Positions 1-10,039 of a DNA stretch of 57,538 nt are shown here, piece by piece. Positions within the stretch are counted from its first letter, which is position 1, and every line of letters starts with the position of its first letter. The stretch comes from Gnetum montanum (lineage: Eukaryota; Streptophyta; Gnetopsida; Gnetales; Gnetaceae), in contig MNCI01034697.1 in NCBI GenBank assembly GCA_015680685.1, positions 1,307,225-1,364,762 on the forward strand, given 5' to 3'. The position numbers and the translations under genes were made by a program. The notes beneath the pieces were generated by a model. It worked only from the letters and a program-made list of their open reading frames with translations. It did not search any database and was not told where the DNA came from.

Positions 1-654
1 CAGGGTCAGTTAGTTTCCTGGGAAGGTGGCCTATCTTGATCCAGTCAGTTACGGTATGTGTTAGCATAACCGTATGCGTTACAATCCTTTGGACTGAAGG
101 GTGCTCCGAAGTGTTAGACGATGGAGGCATGTACATGGCCTCAACTGCTTGTTGTTGCGAGAGTTTGTCTGGGCTTTTGGTTCTGAAGTAAGGTCTTCTC
201 TTTTTACTGTTTTCAGAACCATCAGCAGGTTGGATATTTACAACTCTCGCAGCGTGACATTGCTGTAGTTGAGGAGGAAGTTCCCCTTGCATTGTTGGAG
301 CATGAGGTGTTATGGGAACTACTTGAGGTGGAAGAGGTGCAGTTGGATTAGGAGGATGGTGTGGATATGGAGTGTCTCCTGGAGGAGAAGGAGTCCTTCT
401 GAAGTACTCCCGAGCTTGGTAGTGACGGTTGGGGGTTGCGTGACCCATAGAGTCACTTGGAGAAATCGACTGCTGCACATAATATCCATAAGGATCAGGC
501 TACCAGTAAGGGTACTGTTGTTTCAGCAATGGCATCCCCCATGAATGTGAGTATTGCCATTGCTGATATTGTCTGACGGGCTGAGGCGGAGTTCCACTTG
601 GGTAATACGTTAGTGGTTGGTGGAACTGCATTGGGTTACCTTGTGGATATGGTA
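1..654 (-). pseudogene. gag-protease linker of element A, cut by the window edge
   Basis: On the minus strand this continues from gag into a Pro/Gln/Tyr-rich linker with blocks such as YPSGTPPQ and SWGMP. At the extreme left it reaches the conserved block VTDWIKIGHLPRK, which in D lies just before the aspartic protease. The protease active site itself is left of the window. Several stops and frame changes break the linker. The segment matches D 37000-37700 and E 44480-45150 in order and content. Confidence 0.75.
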
Positions 655-2584
655 ACCTTCAGGGTGTTTGCCGTTGATTAAGTTTTGGATTTAGTGCATA
701 CACCCCAGACTTCTGCAGATGTGAGATAATTGGGCAACATCCTTTAGGATGGTCATAGTAGTATACCTCACATCCACTATCATTGTCTGAATCAGAATTT
801 ACATCCTCATCGGAGATAGGAATTTTCCCCTTACCCTTGTTATGTGCAGAGCTTAAATCTCTCCACTTTTTCTTTCCTTTGTCACTACTTTGCTCAACCT
901 TAGAATCTTCTACAATTTTCAAGACTGTTTCTATTTATGAGTCTAAGGAATCCCACATTTGATCTACCTTAGCCGATACCTCGGTTGTTAACTTTTGAAT
1001 CGACAAGGTTTGTCAGTTCACCAACTCTTTGAGTGGTGACTCATCCTCCTCATCACAGAATTTTACTCCCTTCTTGCGAAGGGAGGGATCGTGGTTGTAT
1101 TCTTCCGCACTTTCTCTCTTCCGTAGCTCACCCTCTTCTTGCGCTACTTGTTCCAACAAGCTTTCAACTTCATGGGCTCTTAGTTGGGAGAGTCTCCCTT
1201 GGGCGTAAGTCCCAAGAGTTCTTCTCGTTTCATTTCTTAGCCCATCCACGATGTGGTGAAGTTGATCCTGCTTAGTGTACCCATGGCCCGGGCAACAATG
1301 TAGCAGTGTATAGTAATGGGCCATGGCAGCATCCAAGGATTCATAAGCACCTTGTTTCGAGCCTTGGATCTGCTTACACAAGTTGGACACTCTGGAGTAC
1401 GTTTGATATTTGTTGTTGAACAATTCAAGCATCGTACTCCACCTCCTGATGGTTTCTAGTTCTAAGGACTAGTACCAGCTTTCTGCTTCTTTGGTGAGTG
1501 TCCTTGGGAACAACTTGAGCTTCTGCCACTCATTATCAATGTTCTGCAAGGCACAGGCATCGTGGAATGCCTGTAGATGATGTTGAGGATCGGCATTGTA
1601 CCCCCCTTCAAAATGTGGGATATTATTTATGTCCAAACGCTTGATCCTACTGTCCTTTAAGTGACTCGTGGGGATCCTAACTGCCTCTCTAATGTCTAGC
1701 ATGCTTCGGGTTGCGAGTAGGGGTTCGTCATGATCATCTCTTTCATGACGTCTGTGTTGTCTACGTGGTGGTTCCCTACTTTTCCTACGTCCTTGCCCTT
1801 GTCCTAACTCCTCTCAACCTTCTTGTCGAGGTATTTCACCTTCCCTTTTACTTTTACTCTCTTCGTTATGCTCACGATGGTTGCACCCAGATGTGGAAGG
1901 AGAGTGTGAATGGTGAGATGAATGAGAAGAGGAAGGGGATCCATCACCATGGCGATGTTTCTTACCTTCTCTTCGGCTGCTTTGGCCCCGATCGTTGTAA
2001 CGATCTAAGTGTCCATCCTTAGTGTGAGTAGTTGTTCCTGCCGTGAACAGTTGGTGCTCACGAGGATCAGAGCCTGTAGCATGTACAGTTGATCGAGGGC
2101 CCTGATGCTTATCCTCTTCACCAAAGTGAGGAGGAGGAACATCATTTTCTAAGAAACCCATTGTGAGGGGTTCCTCGTCTCCTATTTCACTAATGACATG
2201 GGGGACGTTGCCCTTCAATAATGAATGTTGGCTCTCCTGCCTTGCGTCCCGAATACGTTGGACATTTGTGGGATGATAATCCCTTATGTCATAATCATCC
2301 AGAACGTATTCCGTGAGCAGTTCTTGTATGCCAATCTGCGCTAAGGCACGAAAAAGCATGTTAGGGGTAGATCTATCTGGGGGTAACACGATGTTACCTT
2401 GCATATCCCTCCATCGCAGCTGTTCATCTTGATGGAGAATAAAAGTGAAGTCAGGGACATACTCATCAGGATGAGTATATGTGACCTTAGATTGTTTAGG
2501 ACCTAGCTGATCTAGGTTATGCGTATGATGCTGACCGTCTCCTGTATTGCCCTTAGGTGAGTTGATTTCATGAGAAGAAGCCAT
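655..2584 (-). pseudogene. gag: gag polyprotein of element A (broken by in-frame stops)
   Basis: This is a structural (capsid-type) protein that would assemble virus-like particles and package element RNA. Translation on the minus strand stays in one frame from 2584 to about 660 and is interrupted by only a few stops (near 1812, 1468, 1011 and 940). The likely start is the Met at 2584, because gag of E and D begins with similar Met-Ser/Ala-rich residues. Order of blocks: an N-terminal domain with HPDEYVPDFTF and LRWRDMQGNIVLPPD; a Ser/His/Arg-rich spacer (about 1815-2060); the retrotransposon-gag domain with RIKRLDINNIPHFEGGY (about 1470-1660); and LDAAMAHYYTLLH and QLHHIVDGLRNETRRTLG (about 1230-1345). 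It ends in the CEVYYYDHPKGCCP motif. The stop at 1468 replaces what is probably Gln after ESWY. Confidence 0.88.
734..772 (-). other. zinc-knuckle-like motif in gag of A
   Basis: The minus-strand product reads CEVYYYDHPKGCCP followed by a His four residues on. Sister copies D and E keep Cys at the fourth position, giving C-x2-C-x3-[HN]-x3-CC instead of the usual C-x2-C-x4-H-x4-C. In A the second Cys is Tyr. Metal binding is inferred, not shown. Confidence 0.55.
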
Positions 2585-2713
2585 CCTAATGGTGTGCAAA
2601 TTTTTACCGTTAATTAATGTTCTTGATTAACTGATTAACCCTAAGGTCCATTGAGGCTCACAACGATGTGAGTGATATCCCCTATGTTCAATTGGCGTAA
2701 AAAAAACACTTAG

Positions 2714-2731
2714 TCCCTGGCAACGGTGCCA
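2714..2731 (-). other. primer-binding site of A (tRNA-Asp type)
   Basis: The minus strand reads TGGCACCGTTGCCAGGGA one base after the LTR end. This matches the 3' end of plant tRNA-Asp (TGGCGCCGTTGCCGGGGA) at all but two positions. Priming of minus-strand cDNA by this tRNA is typical of Athila-type elements. Confidence 0.88.
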
Positions 2732-3025
2732 ATGATGAGTGGCGAGGTACCCCTACACTCAACCATACGAATACAAGCGTGTACACATGATCCGGTCGAA
2801 CTCTGCAGACTAAATGCCTTAACGCCACAAGAAACACTTGGGGTTAATCGTTCGTTGTCTTCCCAGGCTTGCTTGTATGTGTCACGGTGTATGGTTAAGC
2901 AAGTCTGAGGTATATGATTTTTTTGGTATTTTTCAGTTTATCTCCTAAGCTATGAGGGAAAGGGTTGAGAAACTAACTAACTCTAACTAATGTCCTAAGT
3001 CTAAATTAACTAGCGTCAGCATCCG

Positions 3026-3436
3026 TTCCCACTTACCGGACACACCCTGAACTATGCAACTGTGGCTACCAAACGCTAATCGTTACTGGGATCACCACAC
3101 GTAACGCAAGTGCTCGAAGTGGTTGTACTGAGGCACCTATTTAGCCTAAGTGTGATAAGCAGCCGATTCCTTGGCTAGCCGTACACACCCGTGGATGCTC
3201 GTAGCCAAGTCGTACTTATCACACGTTCTAGCCTAGCGATGAGTAGCCGATTCCTTAACTAGCCGTACACATTGGACTACTACTAGGATTACCAAGCGCA
3301 GATCCTGGAATACGCTACTGGGTTACCAAGCAGTCACAATGCTCATAGTCAAGTCGTACTCACGCGTTGCGACGAGCAGCCGATTCCTTGATTATCCGTA
3401 CACATTCGTAGATGCTCGTAATCAAGTCGTACTCGT
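3026..3436 (-). repeat. four hairpin units with compensating stem changes in U5 of LTR A
   Basis: Each unit has the layout ATTCC - stem - GCCGTACACA ... ATGCTCG - stem' - GTCGTACT, as read on the plus strand. Unit 0 has CCACTT/AAGTGG (3029-3034/3117-3122). Unit 1 has CTTGGCTA/TAGCCAAG (3170-3177/3202-3209) inside GTGTGATAAG/CTTATCACAC (3150-3159/3215-3224). Unit 2 has CTTAACTA/TAGTCAAG (3254-3261/3346-3353; one mismatch) inside TGAG/CTCA. Unit 3 has CTTGATTA/TAATCAAG (3387-3394/3419-3426) inside ACGAG/CTCGT. The stems differ in sequence yet stay paired, while the flanks are constant. Other LTRs carry only unit 0. Confidence 0.75.
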
Positions 3437-3682
3437 GCACACTAGGAAAGCAATAAATAATAACAAAATAAAACCATGTACTGCAAGGTTTATCCAATCA
3501 AGTTCGTCTTTATTGCCGTACACAACTTGTGTTCAAGTTACAAAGTTGCTCGAATAAAGAGCCGTTCACTCTAGGACTCCTACTACGGGCACATGGGAAA
3601 TTAATCTAACTCTGGCGTGTTCAAACTACCAAAGCTTCGCTACTTCTAAGCAGGAGTGGGGAATGAAGGGAGTGCTACCTCT

Positions 3683-3690
3683 TATTTATA
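3683..3690 (-). promoter_or_regulatory. TATA box of LTR A
   Basis: The minus strand reads TATAAATA followed by AGAGG. The same TATAAATA lies at the same place in the other LTRs (for example 41584-41591, 47935-47942, 40465-40472, 31244-31251, 29586-29593). It would drive transcription toward lower coordinates. Confidence 0.7.
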
Positions 3691-3708
3691 GATATGGCAG
3701 CGAACCGT

Positions 3709-3790
3709 GATATCGCGTATGCGATATCGTAGGGGAAGACACGATATCACGTATGCGATATTACAGGGGATGCGATATCGCGGCGCTATG
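3709..3790 (-). promoter_or_regulatory. U3 palindrome array of LTR A
   Basis: The 20-base GATATCGCGTATGCGATATC (3709-3728) has 8-bp arms. It is followed by a variant at 3743-3762 and a further GCGATATCGC near 3772. The array fills U3 upstream of the TATA box. A2 and E carry related GATATC arrays. Confidence 0.65.
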
Positions 3791-3807
3791 CATGTCACGT
3801 CTCATCA

Positions 3808-4463
3808 ATCTCCTATGCTAACAAGGTGAAGGGTGAAGAGACTAATTACTAACTTTAACTAATTAAATAAGTCTAAATTAACCTAGTGTTAGCATCCATT
3901 CCCACTTACCGTACACACCCTAAACCGATGCAACCTTGGCTACCAAATGCTAATCGTTGTTGGGATCACCATGCGTAACGCACGCGCTCGAAGTGGTCAT
4001 ACTGAGGGAGTTAACTAGGAGAGAAGGGTGAGAGAGAAAGCAGTAAATAACTAATAAAGCATGTAAATAATAGATAATAAATAACAATAAATAAAATAAT
4101 AATTAGCCTATTCCATGCACTGCAAGGTTTATCCAAGAAGCTCATCTTTATTGCTGTACACAAACTTGTGTTCAGGTACAATGTCTGCTCAAATAAAGAT
4201 CCGTTCACTCTAGGACTCCTACTGCGGGCACATGGAAATTAATCTATCTCTAGAGTGGAAAAACTGCCAGAGTTTCCCTACGGTCTAGGCCTCGATTAGA
4301 AAACAAGGGAGAGCCGCCTCTTATTTATAGATATGATGACGCACTGTGATATTGCGTACGTGATATCATAGGGGAAGACGTGATATCGCGTATGTGATAT
4401 CATGAGGGATGCGATATCGCGATGGCCGCGATATTGTGGCCCATGCGATATCGTGTCCCATCA
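3808..4463 (-). repeat. partial LTR A2, host of element A
   Basis: Begins at ATCTCCTATGCTAAC, which corresponds to the interior of LTR A near 2941. It runs through the same blocks (CCCACTTACCGTACACA, CTCGAAGTGGTCATACTGAG, TATTTATAGATATG, GATATC arrays) to a terminus CCCATCA at 4463. The first part of this LTR is missing here, as expected if A inserted into it and the remainder lies left of the window. It cuts the copia remnant that follows. Confidence 0.82.
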
Positions 4464-4599
4464 GTGGAGCATGTTGTTTTGTTTTGTTATTGTCAATTAT
4501 CATGGAATATATCATTCCTAAGATTGTTCATGATCATGAGTTGAACATTTTCTATTTAAATCATAAAAGTGTTAGCCATGATATTGTGATAGAATAATC

Positions 4600-4742
4600 T
4601 AGCTACAACAACTTTAACTTGTAAAAAGCCTTTTCTAATTAAACATTTCTTATATTTTCCTAAGGTATCATCCTCCTTTAATTTGATTGTAAATACCCAA
4701 CAATTTTTAATAGTTCGATGGTATTTTGAACATGAAATTAGT
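4600..4742 (-). pseudogene. copia reverse transcriptase, N-terminal fragment
   Basis: The minus-strand product contains TIKNCWVFTIKLKEDDTLGK followed by a run ending in RKGFLQVKV. It corresponds to the opening of copia RT, where the family has a Lys-Trp-Val-Phe-Lys block and a Leu-Val-Ala-Lys-Gly-Tyr block. The catalytic YVDD region would lie at lower coordinates and has been removed by LTR A2. Confidence 0.7.
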
Positions 4743-5442
4743 TTTTAAGCTTTTTATTTTTCAATCATTACAATTTTTTCTTCCATCATTCCATCATAAT
4801 GCTTAAGTTGTAGTTTTTGTAATATCTTTATCAGATATGGTATTAATGAGAATGATGTCATTTTTATGGATCTCTTGATATTTACTTCTTATTAGTCTTG
4901 GTTCATTTACATCAATCTTTGCTCATTCATTTGCACTTTTAATTATTTGATCCCATTCATGTGACCTTTGAACATCACAATGTCACCTAAATCATCATTT
5001 TTAGTAATACATTTTCCTATCTAGTTGATGGTATTATGGTGAAACCTTCAGTAGTTTGCTGATCTCCTCCTAATTATGTAGCTAATCTCAATATAGGAGT
5101 ATGTGGTTCAAATTAACATTAATTTTTTCATTATTATTATCTTCATTGTTCATATTATGATGAGAGGAATCATCTTTCACTTTATTATTTAAGAATTTTT
5201 TCTTTGCTAATGTTATATCTTTAGATATATTTAATTTTTTAAACATAGGATCTCATATATGACATTCCTTCATATGAAAACCATATTCAACAAGATATCC
5301 TTATTTGGCCTTGTGATTTGTCTTAGCTTGGACTCGAATATGATAGTAAAATTTACTTTAAAATATTTTTAGGTGATTAATATTTGCTTGTCTTCAATTC
5401 CATATCTTGTTTAAACATTAAAATATTAAATAGAGTTTTTCT

Positions 5443-6075
5443 ATGGTTTATTATGTGAATTACTATTTGTATGACATCACTTCAAAGCCCATTTTTAAGT
5501 TTAGACTATTAAAATGTACAATGTACCATCTCACAAATTGTTTTGTTCTTTCCTTTAGCTATTTCATTTTGCTTAGGACTATAGGATATTACCTTTTGAT
5601 GAATGATTTCTTCTTTCAAATCTCTTTATTTTTATATTTTGTATCATTGTTCGTACGTAATTTCATAATCAACAATCTAGTCTATCTCTCAATCAATGCT
5701 TTAAATTCTTTGAAAGTACTAAGTCCTTCTACCTTTAACTTGATTATATAAACTCAAAATTTCTTTGTAAACTCATTGATATATGTTACAAAGTCTTTGG
5801 CTTCATCCAAAGTTGATACATTTCCATATGATCATACTTCTAAATGTATAATTTTCAACTTGGATCTTGTAATTGTTCTTTCATGGTGGAAATTTTATCT
5901 TGTTTGTTTTCCAAGGATGCATGATTTGCAAAAGAAATCCAAAATTTAAGTTCAATGGTAGCAATCCTTTATTCATATGTCCCAACCTTGCATACTATAG
6001 TTTATCCTCTAGTCGTCTATGTGTAGTAGAATGGACAAACTATCATACTAGATGCTGTTTAAATACATCATTTAG
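5443..6075 (-). pseudogene. copia pre-integrase and integrase core, broken
   Basis: From right to left on the minus strand, the product shows ARLGHMNKGLLPL (a pre-integrase His-Met/Leu-Asn block near 5960-6010). It then shows DEAKDFVTYINEFTKKF and STFKEFKALIER (near 5680-5830), as in the copia integrase core, and YSPKQNEIAKGKNKTICEMV (about 5525-5585), the block before the catalytic Glu of copia integrases. At that site the expected Glu-Arg reads as Lys-Gly, and stops are frequent. The enzyme would have inserted element cDNA. It is clearly dead. Confidence 0.72.
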
Positions 6076-6628
6076 TTCTTTCATCTTAGCTAGCTTCCTT
6101 TGAATTTTGTTTTCCAAAATTGTACATTTTACTTTACTTGTTTTGATCTTCTTCAAATATTATTTTATGACTCACTTTCACCAATCAGTAACAAAAAGAA
6201 TATTATTATGATCCTTAAGTGCTAGAGTATAATACATGTTCTTAATTTGCATTGGTTGGTAAAAAGTTTTCATATTAATATCTTGTACTCCCTTGTACTT
6301 ATAAACTACTCCTAGAAGACTCATAGCTTCACTAGTAGCAACAGTGCACAAATTCTAGAATAAGTTATGATTTTTAATTATGTGTTGAGAATAGTTAGAG
6401 TTTATATATGATGTATGATATTCCATTTTGGCCACTATATTTTTATTTGTAATGTATTTAATAATTAATACCATTTCATCTTTTAGTAAGCTGACTTCAT
6501 CCTTATAATTTTTGTTATGATTATGATTATTATTGTTATTGTTATATCTTTAACCCTCTTAAGTCATCTTACTTCGAATGATCTTCTATTAAACTAATGA
6601 TGTTATCAAATTCCTAAGGTTAAACTAA

Positions 6629-7200
6629 CAATCCTTTAATTTATGACCTAATTTTCCACATATAAAGCATGATTTTGGATCATTCTTTCTTTTGTTGGTT
6701 TTGAATCTTTGATTTTCTTATTCGACTATTAATTAGTTTGCTAGTTTCTTCCTAGATTATTTTTTAGAGTGTACATCATTTTTTCTATATTTTATGGTTT
6801 TTCTTCTAATTGCATTTTGATTTATTAAAATTATAATCATACTAGAAGGGTTATAAAGTTCTATCTTTTCCCTACAACATCAAAGATCTAAGGGAATCCT
6901 CTATACTTTTCTAGAAGGGCTTGCAATAAACAACTCTCAAGTTCATTATCTAGAACATCTTCTCCTCTACATTCTAGTTTCAAAATTATTGACCTCATGT
7001 CCTTGAAAAAGTTAGTTAACTTTATATTTTCTTGCATTTTAATTATTTTTAATCTATTAATATTTGGTCTCTTTTAGCTTTATTCAAGCACTCAAACATC
7101 TTATAAAGATACTCCCATTTATTGGTAGTTGTGTCTATGTTATAAACTCAACAAGATACATCTTCAAATATACCTATAAATAGTATACTTAATGCCATTT
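6629..7200 (-). pseudogene. copia gag with CCHC zinc knuckle, broken
   Basis: The minus strand encodes KSCFICGKLGHKLKDC at 6629-6680, a full C-x2-C-x4-H-x4-C knuckle as in copia nucleocapsids. Upstream of it (6840-7060) is a gag-like segment with KLTNFFKDMRSIILKLECRG and DNELESCLLQALLEKY, matching the UBN2-type gag fold. Frames are interrupted. This is a normal knuckle, unlike the atypical one in the gypsy elements here. Confidence 0.72.
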
Positions 7201-7255
7201 CATTTTATTTTTTTCTTTAAGTCATCATCAAGTCTAAAATTAGTATTTGAAACCA

Positions 7256-8986
7256 ATTATCAAAAACAATATGTGATTATTAATTTAATTAACTAATTAA
7301 TTAATCAATCAAAAGATGCTTTATGTTACAGTTCCTTTATCTTATATGGATAGTCGTGCAATTACGTTATCTTTTTATTTGATCATACAATGGTGGCCTT
7401 GAGGATGACATAATGTGATGCCATTGAAACATGGTAAGACTTTCTCTAGAACTCAAAAAAAAAAAGTAAAGTAATCATATTAATCACATGATATATAGGA
7501 GATTCATTCTAACCATGTGTAAGGTATCTTATGTCTTGATTCTCCTTTTCTAATTACATGTATCATTCCTTAGGATCATGATAGCATGATATAGATATTT
7601 ATAATTAACTAATGTTTGTTCCTTTGACCTATGATCATGTTGACATTTGACAATCAAGGTACATATGAATATTTTAATTGCTAGTTATTAAATGATAATA
7701 AAGGTAAGAGTTTACTATGCGAAGGGTCCACTTAAATAACTCTTGTGCATCATGATTCTAGACCATAAAGATGCTTACATACCTTACATGACATCATCTC
7801 AAATTCATCCATATGTTTTGCATTTGTTGAAATTGTTTTAGCAATTTTAGAGATTTAATGAACCTTATTTCAACAATTATCATTTATTTTTAATGATTTT
7901 GTGATGACTTTTCTATGAATATTTGCTAAATTTTCATGATCCTAGAGTTAAAATCAGAGATGAGACCTCAACATTAGTCTAAATAGACCCAAAGAGGCTT
8001 AGACATTTTAAATTTGGCAAAGAAAAAAAAACAAGTTTAAGATCTTAAAAAACAAAAATCAAATTTTCTATGTTGCATCAATGCATATATGTTGATATAT
8101 AATGCATTCTTTTCATTTCTATTATTTATTTCTCTTTTCATCAATGTTGATCCCAAGCTTGGATGAGAAAAGAGGAGGGTTAGCATCAAGTTGACAACTA
8201 GTTATAAAGTCATGTCAAATCTCACAAAAGAGGTGCTTCTATTTTAGATAAAAAAAAAACACGAATAATATTTTAGATGGTTTGGAAATGTTCAAAGAAG
8301 ATTAGATAATGAACTTATTAAAACAATTACCCCATCATTAAGATAGGAAAATCATTAGAATAAATATCAAAAAATTGTAGAAAATAATAATCGAAGATGA
8401 TTTAAAGAAATTGCAAATAAACAAAGATGCAACTCTTCATAGAGATGAATGACAAAAGAGAACTCATGTAATTAATACCATTTTATTGTAACAATATTAG
8501 GATGATAATGATGATAATAATTATTTTCATTTCACATTGGGAGAGTGTTTGCTTCTTAGCATTCTAAGTCTTCCAAGTGTCATATCTCATATAAAATGCA
8601 TCTAGAATGGTTATCTACTTATGAGGGATAACAAACATCAAAATTTTCTGAAGACCAAAATCAAAGCCTAATATAAAATAATTATAAATATTAATGAAAT
8701 TAGTTCTTTGAAATACCTTAAAGCCTTAGGATGATAAATAGAAAACCTATAGTGTATGACCTTGAGAATATATGGTCCATTTTCCAAACACTCATCCATA
8801 ATTTTAGTTGTGGAGGAGGTGTCTTATCTTGATTTAAAAATTGATAAGTTCATTTAAACTCTTTTGTTTTACAAACTTTTTTATTATAATTTTTTGTCAT
8901 TCTTTTAAATTTTTGTTATTTTTTAATTTATTTGATATATTTTCAATTCTTAATATGTTTTTTATTCTTTGATATTCTTCTATTAT
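7256..8986. other. AT-rich stretch, no gene recognised
   Basis: Stops are dense in all frames. It may include the decayed 5' LTR of the copia element and old flanking DNA. I see no protein domain, tRNA or clear repeat. Confidence 0.6.
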
Positions 8987-9821
8987 TGATGAAGCGTCAA
9001 AGTGTTGCATCGATGTAGCGTTTGCTATGTTTATGAAGCCCTATTGACGTAGCTTCACGATAAAGTCTATAAATACACACTCACTTGTTGTGGTTATGGC
9101 ATGTGTTGTCATAGTTGTAGCATAGCTCTTGTAGTTTTGTCATTTGAGAGTTAGAATATTTTTCTAAGTGCTCACAACAGGAGTCAAAAAGTGTATAAAT
9201 CTTTATTCAAGTAGTGATGTACCTAAGCACACTAGTGTGAATGACAATAAAGACAAGCCTTTTGATCCAACCTTGTAGCACTTGGAATAGATTAATGATT
9301 TATTTCTACATTTACTATTTTCATCAATTACACAATTAATTAATATGAATAAGACTTTAATTACTTAACTAATTAAGCTAAATAAATTAAATACATAAGT
9401 ATGATTGCTTCGAGCATAACATACAACACTTGGTAATTCGAACAACACTTAATGCTTGGTAACCCAACAATGTTGTATGTGTTCAGGATGTGTACAGAAA
9501 GTGGGACGAGATGCTTATGTTAGGATAGTTAGTTATTAATTAGAAATTAGATTAGTTAAATTGGTTAATAAATTGAGTTTCAACTTTTTATTAATCATAG
9601 GCAAATAAAATATAAAATAATAAAAATCATGTGCCCTAATTACACTTAACCATACAACTAAGCTTCATAAGTGTAGTTGGGAAGACAATGATCATCACAG
9701 CTAGATTTCACCTCTTAGAACTAACATACTTAGGAACTTAAGGTTTTTGGAATTCAACCAGATTGTGTATGAATGCTTGTAATTTGAATGGTTGGATGTA
9801 GGGTATACTCACCACTCATCA
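8987..9821 (+). repeat. 5' LTR of gypsy element B1
   Basis: Plus-strand LTR from TGATGAAGCGTC to CACTCATCA (835 bp), ending one base before a PBS. It has a TATA box (TATAAATA, near 9069), AATAAAGAC near 9248 and the family block GGTTGGATGTAGGG before its 3' end. The preceding five bases are ATTAT. U3 holds short repeats around GACGTAGC and GATGTAGCG. Confidence 0.82.
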
Positions 9822-9822
9822 T

Positions 9823-9840
9823 TGGCACCATTTCTAAGGA
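9823..9840 (+). other. primer-binding site of B1
   Basis: TGGCACCATTTCTAAGGA, one base after the LTR. It is a decayed match to the tRNA-Asp 3' end. Confidence 0.7.
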
Positions 9841-10039
9841 CCTTTAATTTGTTACGTGCACTATCTAGGACTTAGTGAATAATTATTTAACATTGTTGGA
9901 ATGAACCCTAAAGTCATATCATATCTCAAAATAACTACAATAATTATAAGAAAGCACACTAAATTTCTTGTCTTCTAATACATGATTTCTTCTCACTGGA
10001 GTGATTCTTCACCCAAGTCTAACAAAGTAAATTAGTAGG

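Larger units (their letters stand above)
1..3807 (-). mobile_element. Athila-type Ty3/gypsy element A, 5' part (5' LTR, PBS, gag, start of pro); rest lies left of the window
   Basis: Read on the minus strand, this is a 1.07-kb LTR, a tRNA-Asp-type primer-binding site, a gag frame, a zinc-knuckle-like motif and the start of the protease region, where the window cuts it. The same order and protein blocks recur in D and E. Its gag is the least damaged in the window, which suggests A is among the younger copies. It sits inside another LTR of the same family (A2). The five bases after its LTR (ATCTC, 3808-3812) should therefore be its target duplication, but the matching copy lies outside the window. 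The Athila-type assignment rests on homology of D and C, whose pol is visible. Confidence 0.9.
2733..3807 (-). repeat. 5' LTR of element A
   Basis: Starts TGATGAGTGGC on the plus strand beside the PBS and ends CTCATCA, giving the TG...CA termini of an LTR (1075 bp). On the minus strand the order is U3 with GATATC palindromes (3709-3790), a TATA box (3683-3690), an AATAAA signal (3509-3514), and a long U5 holding hairpin units (3029-3436). It is longer than the LTRs of E (807/775 bp), mainly through extra hairpin units in U5. Confidence 0.9.
4600..7255 (-). mobile_element. degenerate Ty1/copia element remnant
   Basis: Minus-strand translation, allowing stops and frameshifts, gives copia blocks in the right order: gag with a CCHC knuckle (6629-7200), pre-integrase and integrase (5443-6075), then the N-terminal part of reverse transcriptase (4600-4742), where it is cut by LTR A2. 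A stretch near 7236-7250 (TTTGAAACCAATT) resembles the reverse complement of a tRNA-Met-type PBS, so its LTR should begin close to 7255-7275. I could not fix LTR ends. Every frame is broken. Confidence 0.75.

Noticed and set aside
1033-1275. Plus-strand frames opposite gag of A (also 1711-2022, 45151-45640)
   Set aside because: Antisense shadows of gag with no independent support.
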